From contig DEAU01000036.1 in the NCBI GenBank assembly GCA_002348705.1, positions 1 through 38,206 on the forward strand: DNA of 38,206 nucleotides, in the 5' to 3' direction. Of the stretch, positions 8,354 through 17,137 are shown one piece after another; the stretch's first letter is position 1; every line of letters begins with the position of its first letter. Under the pieces are notes generated by a model. The model did not search any database. It saw only the letters and a program-made list of their open reading frames with translations, and had not been told where the DNA came from. The stretch comes from Candidatus Neomicrothrix sp. UBA2974. GTDB lineage: Bacteria; Actinomycetota; Acidimicrobiia; Acidimicrobiales; MedAcidi-G1. A program made the translations under genes and the position numbers.

Positions 8354-9813
8354 TGGCCCGTGACCTCACTCCGCTTTTTGAGCCTCAGGGCGTAGTGGTC
8401 ACCGGCGTGTCCAGCCACCCCGGCAAGTTCGGCTTCGTCACGCTCCACAACCTGCTCTCGTGCGGCTATACCGGCAACGTTTTCGCCGTAGGCCGGGAGG
8501 AGGGCACAATCTTGGACAGACCGGTCCTTCCATCGATCGATGCCCTACCAGACAGCGCCGCTGAGTTACTTGTGGTGTGCACCCCGGCATCGGCCAACGA
8601 GGAGATTGTTCGAACTGCGGCGACAAAGGGCGTACGAGCTGTTTTCGTAGCTGCAGGCGGCTATTCAGAAACTGGCGAAACAGGCGCGGCCACCGAAGCC
8701 CGTCTGGTCGCGCTGGCAAACGAACTGGACCTGATACTGGCAGGCCCCAATGGCCAAGGAGTCACCTCGCCGCCGTCTGGCCTATGCGCCCAGATAGTCG
8801 CCCCCTACCCACCCCGCGGACGGATTGGAGTGGCCTCACAGTCCGGGAATTTCGTTTCCGCGTTCTTGAATTACGCCAGCCAGACCGGCATCGGTATCAG
8901 TCGCTCAGTCTCGGCAGGCAACGCTGCCGCCACAGGCCTTGCCGACTATCTGGAATGGTTTGCCGACGACCCGGAGACCGACGTAGGTCTGTGTTACGTG
9001 GAGGGGCTCCACGACGGTCGTGACTTCTTCGAACGCGTTCAGGCCATCACCCCGCGAATGCCAGTGGTCGTAGTCAAGGGCGGGAGGACCAGCGGTGGCC
9101 AGCGGGCCGCAGCATCACACACCGGTTCGCTGGCCTCCGACGATCGCATCTTTGATGGCATGGCCCGCCAGGCGGGCATGTCCCGGGCTCCAAGCATCGA
9201 GGCAGCATTCGATCTGGCCGCCACCTTTGCTACCCAGCCGCTGCCCGCCGGCAATCAGGTGGTGGTTCTAACCACAGCTGGTGGCTGGGGCGTCGTAGCT
9301 GCCGACGCTGTAACAACCCATCCCAGCTTAGAGTTGGCGCCGCTACCCAAAGACCTCCTAACGGCCATCGACTCAATGCTCCCACCCAGGTGGAGTCGCA
9401 ACAATCCAGTGGACTTGGCCGGCGGCGAGACACGCGACACCATTCCCGAGCTGCTGGATCTGGTGGCCGGGCACCACAGCGTCGATGCCATCATCCAACT
9501 GGGCTTGGGCATACAGGGAAATACCGCCGCCCTAACCCGTGGTGGACCGTTCTATCCCGACCACGGACTACGACGCATCGTGGAGTTCCACGAAAACCAG
9601 GAAAATCGCTACGCAACAGCAGCTGTTGAAGCATCAACTACCCACGACAAGCCTGTACTGGTTGCTTCCGAGCTAGCCGTAGCAAGACCCGACAACCCGA
9701 TGGTGGCCGCCGTCCGGGCGTCAGGTCGATTGTGCTATCCGTCCGCCGATCGAGCCGTGGTCGCCCTGGGCCAGGCCACCCGTTATGCCTCCTGGCGGCG
9801 AGATCTAGCCTGA
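8353..9813 (+). CDS. ADP-forming acyl-CoA synthetase, alpha subunit
   Basis: The 486-residue CoA-binding and phosphoryl-transfer subunit works with the ATP-grasp protein upstream. An N-terminal CoA-binding Rossmann domain spans about 8-130, followed by a succinyl-CoA ligase-like domain with SQSGNFVSAF near 158-167. The phosphorylated histidine is H256 in AASHTGSLASDD; this matches the active-site His of archaeal ACD alpha subunits (around 257). A third domain follows (VVVLTTAGGWGV onward). With its partner it could salvage ATP from an acyl-CoA or activate an organic acid. This is the last gene of the rightward run that starts at the window edge. Confidence 0.87.
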   Translation: MARDLTPLFEPQGVVVTGVSSHPGKFGFVTLHNLLSCGYTGNVFAVGREEGTILDRPVLPSIDALPDSAAELLVVCTPASANEEIVRTAATKGVRAVFVAAGGYSETGETGAATEARLVALANELDLILAGPNGQGVTSPPSGLCAQIVAPYPPRGRIGVASQSGNFVSAFLNYASQTGIGISRSVSAGNAAATGLADYLEWFADDPETDVGLCYVEGLHDGRDFFERVQAITPRMPVVVVKGGRTSGGQRAAASHTGSLASDDRIFDGMARQAGMSRAPSIEAAFDLAATFATQPLPAGNQVVVLTTAGGWGVVAADAVTTHPSLELAPLPKDLLTAIDSMLPPRWSRNNPVDLAGGETRDTIPELLDLVAGHHSVDAIIQLGLGIQGNTAALTRGGPFYPDHGLRRIVEFHENQENRYATAAVEASTTHDKPVLVASELAVARPDNPMVAAVRASGRLCYPSADRAVVALGQATRYASWRRDLA

Positions 9814-10081
9814 CGGCTTGGCAAAAGGGTTGCCACCACCGGGCAGGCATTACGTCATCGTGTACACGACCTCCAGTCAGGCAATCGCGACGAATACGTG
9901 GCACCTGGCGTCACATGATCAAAGCTGACCAAGAAGTGCAATGGCACTCGATACACCGACTCGACTCGTGTCATCAATTTCTACGGGACAATCCGCTCAC
10001 ATTTTCCTACCTGTGCGAGACGCCGATCAATCCTCACCGCCAACTCGAAGATCTACTTCTTTCATCACGACGGCCGGATTT
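9814..10081 (+). other. Convergent intergenic region
   Basis: This 268-base stretch lies between the ends of two convergent genes. At 9819-9835 an inverted repeat (TTGGCAA/TTGCCA arms, AAGGG loop) follows the synthetase stop by six bases and could end transcription, but it has no T-run. Short frames, such as one at 9941-10108 (55 codons), have no ribosome binding site and no recognisable product. I see no RNA gene here. Confidence 0.4.
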
Positions 10082-11317
10082 TCAGGACGGATCTCCGGTT
10101 CTAGCTGAACGCAATGCTCCGGCAAGGTTTCCGCGACGAGCGACATCGACGCCGCTTAGACCAAGAAACCGGGCGAGACGGTCCAGTTCTATAGACAACT
10201 CGGAAGCCACCTGACCACGGTCCACGCCATCCTCGGCGAAAACCCCGCGGGCCAAGAGACAATCTGCTTTCCGATCAGCCTTCACATCAACCCGGCCGAC
10301 CAGTCGATCACCGAGCAAGAATGGCATGACGTAATAACCGAACTTCCGATCCGGCTTGGGCACATAAATTTCGATCCGGTACCGAAATCCAAAGAGTCGC
10401 TCTGCCCGAGGCCGACACCACACCACGGGATCAAAGGGCGACAACAGAGTCCGGGCGTTTACCACACGAGGTTGGACAGCCGACGGGTGCAGGTAGGCCG
10501 GCTCGCGCCACCCCTCTACTTCCGCGGGAATCAGGTATCCGGCCTCCACCAGTTCAGCGAGACGAGAGCGAGCTACGGAGCTGCCGATCCGAAAGTAATC
10601 GGCTAGGTCACTCGCCGTCCCCAGTCCCAGACACCGACCGGCCAACTCGAGAAGGTCCCGTTGAGCGGTCGCCTCGTCCGGGGTAGATAGACCCAGCACA
10701 GCGGTCGGAACAATTTGGTCAAGGAGATCGTAGACCCTCTCAAAGTTTTCGGTCCGTCGGCTTCCCACCTCTCCGATCCGAAACAGCCATTCGAGAGCGC
10801 GCTTGCCGTCAGAACGGCCGTCCCACCACATGCCCTTACGGGGACGGGGATCAGAAAGGGCCGAGGCAGGTATCGGTCCTTGGCGACGCACCTCCTCTAA
10901 AACCGCAGCCACATAATCCGGGCACTTCCCAGCCATTGCAGCAAGCCCGGACCAAGTCTCACCCGAGCGGGCCCGATCCCTGCTCCACCGCAGCAAAGGC
11001 TCTAGTTCGACGGGGGCAACGGAGGCCTCGTGGGACCAAGTCTCGAACATCTCGCCAGAGTGCCAGAGCCAATCATCGAGCCGACCTCGGTCATACGGTC
11101 CAAGTCGGCTGTATACCGGCAGGTAATGCGAACGACAGACGGCCTGGACTGAGTCGAGTTGCAATAAGCCAAGCCGACCGATCACTCTCCGATAGTGGCG
11201 AACGTCAATCCGACCGGTGGGCACAGGGTCGGTGAAGCCCTGGGCGGCCAGCGCAATCCTTCGAGCCCCCCCAGCATCGAAACGCCGAACAGCTATGGGT
11301 GTCGATACGGCAGTCAC
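10082..11317 (-). CDS. YcaQ-family winged-helix DNA glycosylase (HTH_42)
   Basis: A 411-residue member of the AlkZ/YcaQ (AlkX) family, glycosylases that excise alkylated bases and unhook interstrand DNA crosslinks. The catalytic region is visible as Q53-L-D55 in LLQLDSVQAV, the QxD form typical of YcaQ rather than the QxQ of AlkZ. WWDGRSDGKRALEWLF and the C-terminal FGYYVMPFLLGDRLVGRVD are further family blocks. The GTG start at 11317 opens onto an 89-base divergent region shared with the next gene. The gene is alone, with no repair partner nearby. Confidence 0.87.
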   Translation of the reverse strand: MTAVSTPIAVRRFDAGGARRIALAAQGFTDPVPTGRIDVRHYRRVIGRLGLLQLDSVQAVCRSHYLPVYSRLGPYDRGRLDDWLWHSGEMFETWSHEASVAPVELEPLLRWSRDRARSGETWSGLAAMAGKCPDYVAAVLEEVRRQGPIPASALSDPRPRKGMWWDGRSDGKRALEWLFRIGEVGSRRTENFERVYDLLDQIVPTAVLGLSTPDEATAQRDLLELAGRCLGLGTASDLADYFRIGSSVARSRLAELVEAGYLIPAEVEGWREPAYLHPSAVQPRVVNARTLLSPFDPVVWCRPRAERLFGFRYRIEIYVPKPDRKFGYYVMPFLLGDRLVGRVDVKADRKADCLLARGVFAEDGVDRGQVASELSIELDRLARFLGLSGVDVARRGNLAGALRSARTGDPS

Positions 11318-11406
11318 GTGACAACAGTTTGGCCGATTGGAAACCTGCGCAGTATTGAGGGCCTACTCCTAATTGGATAGAAGACGATCGGTAGTCTCAA
11401 CTTCCC

Positions 11407-12030
11407 ATGCTTGATCATGTATTTACCGATGCCATAGGGGCTCTGCGCGATGCCCTGGAGTCAGCACGCCTCGAACGCCAGGCACTTGAAGAGAGGTTTC
11501 ACGCTGACGTACTGCTAGGCGACGTGACTTGGGCGACGTCATATGGCATGCCCGGCGAGGGAGACCCGCCCCGTATCCGCTGCGATCTAACCCTTGAGTG
11601 GCCGACCTGGGCTCAAACATCGTACCGCCAGTGGTACCTGGATGGCGGGGCCACGGAACCGCCCGAAATAGTCGTGGAACTCGCGCTTCGGGTCCAGAGA
11701 CTTGACGCCCCTCCAGACCCCAACCTGTTCCTTTCAGCTCTGCCAGACGAGGCTCCGCTCCTTGGCGACACCAAGATGGACCGAAATGGGGTAACCGTTG
11801 AAACGTCCTGGGAAGCCCGCACTGATGGCCTAGAAGGCGAAGAAGCAGACTGGGCCGTGGAGGTCGGCTACGGTGGCACCTACGTTCTCCACGAAGAGAT
11901 ACTGGAGGACGGCAGGTCACTCGACGACCACTTCGCTGCTCTAGGCGGATGGATCAGCAGCGCTTTGGTGCGCCTCGGAGATCTGGGGCTGGGATTCCGA
12001 CCTGCCGGCGACGGCCCAAAGGCCGAGTGA
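11407..12030 (+). CDS. Hypothetical acidic protein
   Basis: I do not recognise this 207-residue protein. It is acidic and soluble, with no signal peptide or membrane segment. Residues 10-35 are predicted helical (DALESARLERQALEERF) and the middle is rich in Trp, Pro and Glu (LEWPTWAQTSYRQWY; WEARTDGLEGEEADW). Codon use resembles neighbours and the frame has no shadow problems, so it is likely real. No ribosome binding site precedes the ATG, but TAGTCT lies 9 bases upstream, which fits a -10 box of a leaderless transcript. Its stop is 7 bases from the convergent crotonase stop. Confidence 0.7.
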   Translation: MLDHVFTDAIGALRDALESARLERQALEERFHADVLLGDVTWATSYGMPGEGDPPRIRCDLTLEWPTWAQTSYRQWYLDGGATEPPEIVVELALRVQRLDAPPDPNLFLSALPDEAPLLGDTKMDRNGVTVETSWEARTDGLEGEEADWAVEVGYGGTYVLHEEILEDGRSLDDHFAALGGWISSALVRLGDLGLGFRPAGDGPKAE

Positions 12031-12037
12031 ACCGCGG

Positions 12038-12889
12038 CTAGACCCCGTCGCCAACACCGCCCCGGAAAGGTAGCAAGTCATCAAACTCCGGATCCCTGTC
12101 CTCAGCCTTCGCCGCGAACGCTTCAGCCATGTCTGACGGTTGAAACATCCCTGCCTGCCAAGTCGCGATGTGCTCAAGAGCATCTGCGGTTGAATGGTCC
12201 CGGGCATAGTTGAGGCTTACCTTGGTTCCCTGAATCGCAACAGGTGGCTTCGAGGCGATGGTTTGAGCAACAGTATGGACTCCCTCGAGCAAGGCCTGAT
12301 GGTCAGCGAATACTTCATTTACAAGTCCAACTGACTTTGCTTCATCGGCGGGCATGCGTCTTCCCGTATAGGCCAACTCTCGGCAAATACCTTCCGGGAT
12401 TAGTCCGGGAAGGCGCTGAAGAGTCCCAACGTCAGCGGTCATACCAATGTTGATCTCCTGAATGCAGAAGAAGGCATCCTCTGTCGCGTAACGAAGGTCA
12501 CAGGCCGTCACCATGTCGACGGCGCCGCCTATGCAGCCGCCCTGAATAGCCGCCAGCACTGGCAACCGGGCCTTCTCTAGAGCGGAAAAAGTCTCCTGCA
12601 AGTGGAGAACGTTGGCCCTCATATTGGATCGAATTACCGACTGTGGAGCGTCAGGCTTGAAACCTGCGCCCGAAAAGACAGCCAAGTCCATGCCAGCCGA
12701 GAAATGTCGACCGGTGGAGGCCAAGACCACTACTCGGACTTCGCCGGCGGCATCAATTTCGCCAATAAGTGCCGGCAACTCGTCCCAGAATTCAGGAACC
12801 ATCGTATTGAGTTGGTCACCGCGGCTCATGGTCACAGTCGCCACTCCGCCATCGAACTTGACGTCGAAACAGGAGTATTCGTCGAACAT
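12038..12889 (-). CDS. Crotonase, dienoyl-CoA isomerase (ECH1)-like
   Basis: A 283-residue crotonase-fold enzyme. The oxyanion-hole segments are HFSAGMDL near 62-69 and GGCIGGAVD at 117-125. Asp125, Glu145 and Asp153 sit at the same spacing (20 and 8 residues) as the acidic trio D176/E196/D204 of rat delta3,5-delta2,4-dienoyl-CoA isomerase. The stretch TADVGTLQRLP is also ECH1-like. It probably isomerises dienoyl-CoA intermediates during oxidation of unsaturated fatty acids with odd-position double bonds. It lies 81 bases downstream of the kinase gene on the same strand. TAGCGT six bases before its ATG suggests its own leaderless promoter. Confidence 0.85.
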   Translation of the reverse strand: MFDEYSCFDVKFDGGVATVTMSRGDQLNTMVPEFWDELPALIGEIDAAGEVRVVVLASTGRHFSAGMDLAVFSGAGFKPDAPQSVIRSNMRANVLHLQETFSALEKARLPVLAAIQGGCIGGAVDMVTACDLRYATEDAFFCIQEINIGMTADVGTLQRLPGLIPEGICRELAYTGRRMPADEAKSVGLVNEVFADHQALLEGVHTVAQTIASKPPVAIQGTKVSLNYARDHSTADALEHIATWQAGMFQPSDMAEAFAAKAEDRDPEFDDLLPFRGGVGDGV

Positions 12890-12970
12890 GCAAACACGCT
12901 AGAACCGCTGTCCTCTGTTGAGGGAATCCAGCCACCAGATTGAACGACGCCGCCGGCCAGCGGAGACCTC

Positions 12971-13972
12971 TCAACCCAAGATTGAAGCGGCCACCTCCGA
13001 CAGCACACGCCCTGGACGAGCCCCCAGGTGGCTGATGACCTCAGCAGCAGCAATGCTCCCGAGTCGGGCCGCCTGCCGCAGATCCGCCCCCTGGCTTAGA
13101 CCGAATAGCACACCGGCGGCATAAAGATCTCCGGCTCCAGTGGTGTCGACGACAGCCTCAAGTTCGTCTGCCTCAATTCTGGTGCGCTCGGCGCCGTGGA
13201 CGACCATTGAACCCTTTTTCCCGAGTGTGATAAATGCCAGGTCAACCTCAGACGCAACGGCGTCAGCTGCCACTTCGATGTTGTCCACTTCAAATAGCGA
13301 GCAGACCTCATTGGCATTACCAAAGACGACATCGACTCGGTCCGCCAGCAAATCCCGCCACTCGTCCCGGTGCCGTTCTACGCAGAAACCATCAGACAAG
13401 GTCAGAGACACGGTGCGTCCAGCGGCGTTAGCCAGATCCATAGCATGGCGAATTGCGGCCTTCGCCTCTTCGGCGTCCCACAAGTATCCCTCGCAGTACA
13501 GGTACGAGGCCGACATCACTAGGTCCCCATTGATCTCCTGAGGGGAGAGATGAGACGAAATGCCGAGGTAGGTATTCATCGTCCTCTGTGCGTCTGGCGT
13601 GACCTGGATGAGGCACCGGGCAGTCGGCTGGGCTCCCGACACGCCCGGCACATCGAAACTGACGCCCACGTGCCGGAGGTCGCGGCGGAACACCTCGCCT
13701 AGGAAGTCGGTAGCTACCTTGCCGATATACGCCGCCCGACCGCCGAAGGAAGCGACACCTACCATCGTGTTGGCTGCGGACCCCCCAGACTCCTCGAGAC
13801 CGGGCGGCATGGCGGCGTAGAGCTCAACGGCCCGCTCGGTATCAATAAGCGTCATAGCGCCCTTGGCCAGTTCGTGCTCGGCAATAAACGCATCGTCGAC
13901 TTCGGCAAGGACGTCAACAATGGCGTTGCCTACACCGACCACGTCCAAATTCTCATCATTCCCGTCAGCCAC
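12971..13972 (-). CDS. PfkB-family adenosine kinase-like protein
   Basis: The 333-residue ribokinase-fold kinase most closely recalls the bacterial adenosine kinase-like group: DVVGVGNAIVDVLAEVDDAF at the N-terminus, GGSAANT at 63-69, ARCLIQVTPDAQRTMNTYLG at 118-137, and the ATP/anion-hole motif DTTGAGD at 276-282 with D282 as catalytic base. It would phosphorylate adenosine, or a related nucleoside or sugar, to the 5'-monophosphate. This fits the nucleoside importer and deaminase upstream. The GTG start is chosen because AGGAG lies five bases before it and the overlapping ATG is out of frame. Substrate is inference; other PfkB substrates are possible. Confidence 0.85.
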   Translation of the reverse strand: MADGNDENLDVVGVGNAIVDVLAEVDDAFIAEHELAKGAMTLIDTERAVELYAAMPPGLEESGGSAANTMVGVASFGGRAAYIGKVATDFLGEVFRRDLRHVGVSFDVPGVSGAQPTARCLIQVTPDAQRTMNTYLGISSHLSPQEINGDLVMSASYLYCEGYLWDAEEAKAAIRHAMDLANAAGRTVSLTLSDGFCVERHRDEWRDLLADRVDVVFGNANEVCSLFEVDNIEVAADAVASEVDLAFITLGKKGSMVVHGAERTRIEADELEAVVDTTGAGDLYAAGVLFGLSQGADLRQAARLGSIAAAEVISHLGARPGRVLSEVAASILG

Positions 13973-14036
13973 ATGAGCTCCTGCGCGTCGAAGGCCTACC
14001 GGCCGCCTGCAACCATCATGCCTGCTAAACGAACGG

Positions 14037-14042
14037 TACGGT
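14037..14042 (+). promoter_or_regulatory. Putative -10 box of a leaderless promoter (aminopeptidase)
   Basis: TACGGT fits the actinobacterial -10 pattern TAnnnT and ends six bases before the GTG start. There is no ribosome binding site. The same hexamer lies eight bases before the starts at 23198 and 31695. No convincing -35 is visible. Confidence 0.4.
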
Positions 14043-14048
14043 GCCCCG

Positions 14049-16604
14049 GTGTTTGAAGCTCCTGTCCATAATGCCGAAGAGGGCCGCCTACCCCGGCACG
14101 TAGTGCCCCACCACTACAGCCTGCACTTGCGTCCCGATCTCGTAGAAGCCACCTTCGCCGGGATAGTGGCCATCGAGGCCGAAGTTATCGAGGCGAACAA
14201 TGCAATAGTTCTCAACGCCGCCGATCTCATGGTGACGACGGCGACCGTGACGAACAGTGGGCACCTCAAAAAGCCGGAGTTGATGCTGGATTCCGAAAAC
14301 GAACGGTTGGTCCTAATCAACTTGGACCTGCAACCCGGACCGGTGCGAATCGAACTGGCATTCACCGGAGTGCTCAACGACCGCCTTCGGGGCTTTTATC
14401 GAAGCACCCTGGTAGTCGACGGCAAGGAACACGTCATCGCCACCACTCAGTTTCAGTCTACGGATGCCCGACGGGCCTTCCCTTGCTTCGACGAACCAGA
14501 TCGCAAGGCCACCTTCAGCGTCACACTTGACGTCCCATCCGGGATGCTGGCAGTGTCCAATGCCGCTGAAGTGTCTCGTGTGAGCTTGGCGGAGGACGAC
14601 TCGGTTGGAGCAACTTTCCCGGGAAAGTCCCCGGACGGGGCCCACGACCGCGTCATCTTTGCTGACACCATCCCGCTGCCCACCTACCTAGTGGCCTTTG
14701 TGATCGGCCCTCTAGAGGCCACCCCGCCGGTTGACGTAGACGGCATCCCTGTCCGAGTAATCCATCCTCCCGGGCGAGGTGACCAAACGGCCTTCGCTCT
14801 TGAGGTGGCAAGCCACTCATTGCGTTGGCTAGCCGACTGGTACGGCATTGCCATCCCCGGCGAAAAGGTCGATCTGGTAGCCCTCCCTGACTTCGCATTC
14901 GGAGCTATGGAGAACCTCGGGTGCATCACCTTTCGGGAGGTCCTCCTACTCGTGGATCCGGCTACCGCTGACCAACGGGAACTAGAGAGCGTGTCCGCCG
15001 TGCTCAGCCACGAACTCGCTCACCTATGGTTCGGAGACTTGGTCACCATGAGTTGGTGGAACGGAATCTGGCTCAACGAAGCCTTTGCCACTTTCATGGA
15101 GATGAAGGCCGTCGAAGCATTCCGACCAGAGTGGGAGGTGTGGACCGGATTCACGACAGCCCGGTCGGCGGCTCTTGACGTGGATGCCCTAGCTGCTACC
15201 CGGCCCATCGAATATCCGGTAGTCACGCCAACCGATGCCGAGTCAATGTTCGACCTGCTCACCTACGAAAAGGGCGCCGCGGTAGTCCGAATGCTCGAGC
15301 AATATCTTGGCGAGGGACCATTCCGAGATGGGGTCCACCATTACCTATCAACGCATCTGGGCGGAAATACAGACAACAATGACCTCTGGGCCGCTTTGGA
15401 GGAAACGACCGGCGAACCGGTCGGAGACCTGATGGAAGGATGGATCTTCCAAGGCGGCCACCCAGTGGTAGAGGTATCAAACGAAAGCGGTGTCTGCCGG
15501 ATATCGCAACGCCGATTCCGCTACCTCTCAGATGGTGAGATGGCCGATGAATCGACTCCGGCGTGGACGGTTCCTTTGCGGCTGCGCACTGACGCCGGCG
15601 AGTACCGCCTTCTTCTGGGCAGCGAACCGGTGGAAATCGCCCTAGACCGTCCCCTCCTGACAGCCAACGCCGGAGCGACCGGCTTCCACCGCACATTCGG
15701 CGTGGACGTCTACGACGCCGGAGCCCTTACTGCCACTGAACGAGCATCAGCGGTTGACGACCGCTGGGCGGCCACACTCGCGGGTTTGGCAGACCCGTTG
15801 GACTTTCCTGTATTCGTCACCCGCTTTGTCGATCGCCCCGGGGGCGAGGACGACTTGGCCGTCTGGCAGGCCATCCTGCACGGCCTGAGCACCATCGATC
15901 TCGTCGCTCCAGAGCGACATAGGCGTACGGCTGCGGAGGCCGGTTCTCTCCTAGCTGGGATCGTTGAACAGCTAGGTTGGGAACCTGGACCCCACGAGGA
16001 TGATCGGACTCGGCAACTTCGAGGGGCCGTGCTCGCCGCAGCGGGGACTCTGGCCGACGACGGTGCTGTAATCGGAGAGGCTCGCCGCCGCTGGTGCACC
16101 GCCGACAGCGACTCAGATCCAGCCGTCGCCGCGGCGGTTGTATCCATCGTGGCCAGTCACGGAGACACCACCGATCGAGCTCGATGTCGCAGCCGAGTCG
16201 ACGAGGCCACCACCGCACAGGACGAGCAACGGCATCTTCGCGCGCTCGCCTTATTTCCCAGTCGACTCGAAGTTGACTCACTGCTATCCGAAATCGATGA
16301 CGGGACGATCCGAACCCAAGACGCCCCGTTCCTGCTGCGGGCAGCGCTAACCCACCCCGCCGAGCGGGCCTACGTCTGGACGTGGATGGTCGACCAATGG
16401 CAAGACCTCAACAGTCGCCTTCCATCCAACAGTGTCGCCCGAATGCTCGAGGGCATCCGGGCTCTCGTCGTCTCTCACCAGCCCAACGTGGACGTCTTCC
16501 TTGGAGCCAACGCTGTGCCACAGGGCGGCCTGACTATCGACCAGCACCGGGAGCGGCGTCATGTCAATCTACGTCTTCGTAAGCAACTGCTCTCCGGTTT
16601 CTAG
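14049..16604 (+). CDS. pepN: Membrane alanyl aminopeptidase N, M1 family
   Basis: The 851-residue zinc aminopeptidase removes N-terminal residues from peptides in the cytoplasm. All M1 hallmarks are present: the exopeptidase motif GAMEN at 285-289, the zinc site H321-E-L-A-H325 and the third ligand E344 in LNEAFATF. An N-terminal beta domain covers about 1-200 and an ERAP1-like helical C-terminal domain about 520-850. Length is typical of actinobacterial PepN. No signal peptide is visible. The GTG start was chosen because it is the first in-frame start before the family N-terminus (PRHVVPHHYSLHL). Its stop overlaps the stop of the convergent lipoprotein gene by four bases (CTAG). Confidence 0.95.
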   Translation: MFEAPVHNAEEGRLPRHVVPHHYSLHLRPDLVEATFAGIVAIEAEVIEANNAIVLNAADLMVTTATVTNSGHLKKPELMLDSENERLVLINLDLQPGPVRIELAFTGVLNDRLRGFYRSTLVVDGKEHVIATTQFQSTDARRAFPCFDEPDRKATFSVTLDVPSGMLAVSNAAEVSRVSLAEDDSVGATFPGKSPDGAHDRVIFADTIPLPTYLVAFVIGPLEATPPVDVDGIPVRVIHPPGRGDQTAFALEVASHSLRWLADWYGIAIPGEKVDLVALPDFAFGAMENLGCITFREVLLLVDPATADQRELESVSAVLSHELAHLWFGDLVTMSWWNGIWLNEAFATFMEMKAVEAFRPEWEVWTGFTTARSAALDVDALAATRPIEYPVVTPTDAESMFDLLTYEKGAAVVRMLEQYLGEGPFRDGVHHYLSTHLGGNTDNNDLWAALEETTGEPVGDLMEGWIFQGGHPVVEVSNESGVCRISQRRFRYLSDGEMADESTPAWTVPLRLRTDAGEYRLLLGSEPVEIALDRPLLTANAGATGFHRTFGVDVYDAGALTATERASAVDDRWAATLAGLADPLDFPVFVTRFVDRPGGEDDLAVWQAILHGLSTIDLVAPERHRRTAAEAGSLLAGIVEQLGWEPGPHEDDRTRQLRGAVLAAAGTLADDGAVIGEARRRWCTADSDSDPAVAAAVVSIVASHGDTTDRARCRSRVDEATTAQDEQRHLRALALFPSRLEVDSLLSEIDDGTIRTQDAPFLLRAALTHPAERAYVWTWMVDQWQDLNSRLPSNSVARMLEGIRALVVSHQPNVDVFLGANAVPQGGLTIDQHRERRHVNLRLRKQLLSGF

Positions 16605-17137
16605 GGCCCATCTCCCGACCTCCAATCCACCCGAAATGCGCCAGCGGCATCAACCAACGTGACTCGTATCGGGATCTGCCGATCTGCTGGGTCGATGGCC
16701 GTACAGTCAAATGCTTGGCCTTTACGCGCCACTCTGGCTTCTGGAACGCACGCTGTGCGAGCCTCAACACCAGTCTCAGAACGGAGCCGATCATTGACGT
16801 GATTCGCTACGTTGGTGGCCAGCACCACCTTGGCTGGTGACTCGATTCGGATCCGGCCGTCGAGACCGGGCGAATGCACAAGAACCGGGATCTCGAGGCC
16901 AGCCACCACCGCCGTGCAGGCCAGAGGGCCTAGGCGGCTGGGTTCAGGCAGGTAACACTCAACGTCGTCGACTAGGTGAGAGGCGCTAGGCAGGAGAGCA
17001 TCAGGAACGAGCGGCACCACCGAAGCCGCGTTAAATGTTGAAGGGCCATCGCCTCCACACCCAGCCACTGAGGCCACTGTCAGGACCAGCCAGAGTGAGT
17101 CTGCGAAACGCGGGAGGAACCTCCGCCAGTCAATCAC
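16601..17137 (-). CDS. Putative DUF4333-like lipoprotein
   Basis: A 178-residue secreted lipoprotein of unknown function. From the GTG at 17137 it begins with a basic segment, a hydrophobic core (SLWLVLTVASVAGC) and a lipobox VAGC with C27 as the predicted lipidation site. The C-terminal half (ACVPEARVARKGQAFDC and following) recalls the Cys-containing DUF4333 repeats of actinobacterial lipoproteins. The GTG overlaps the upstream reductase stop by four bases (GTGA), so I prefer it over a longer in-frame ATG at 17173. The two are translationally coupled, which is odd for a cytoplasmic reductase and a surface lipoprotein. Confidence 0.7.
   Translation of the reverse strand: MIDWRRFLPRFADSLWLVLTVASVAGCGGDGPSTFNAASVVPLVPDALLPSASHLVDDVECYLPEPSRLGPLACTAVVAGLEIPVLVHSPGLDGRIRIESPAKVVLATNVANHVNDRLRSETGVEARTACVPEARVARKGQAFDCTAIDPADRQIPIRVTLVDAAGAFRVDWRSGDGP

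Noticed and set aside
9941..10108. 55-codon frame in the convergent gap
   Set aside because: No ribosome binding site, no recognisable sequence, Ser/Thr/Arg-rich composition like random high-GC translation.
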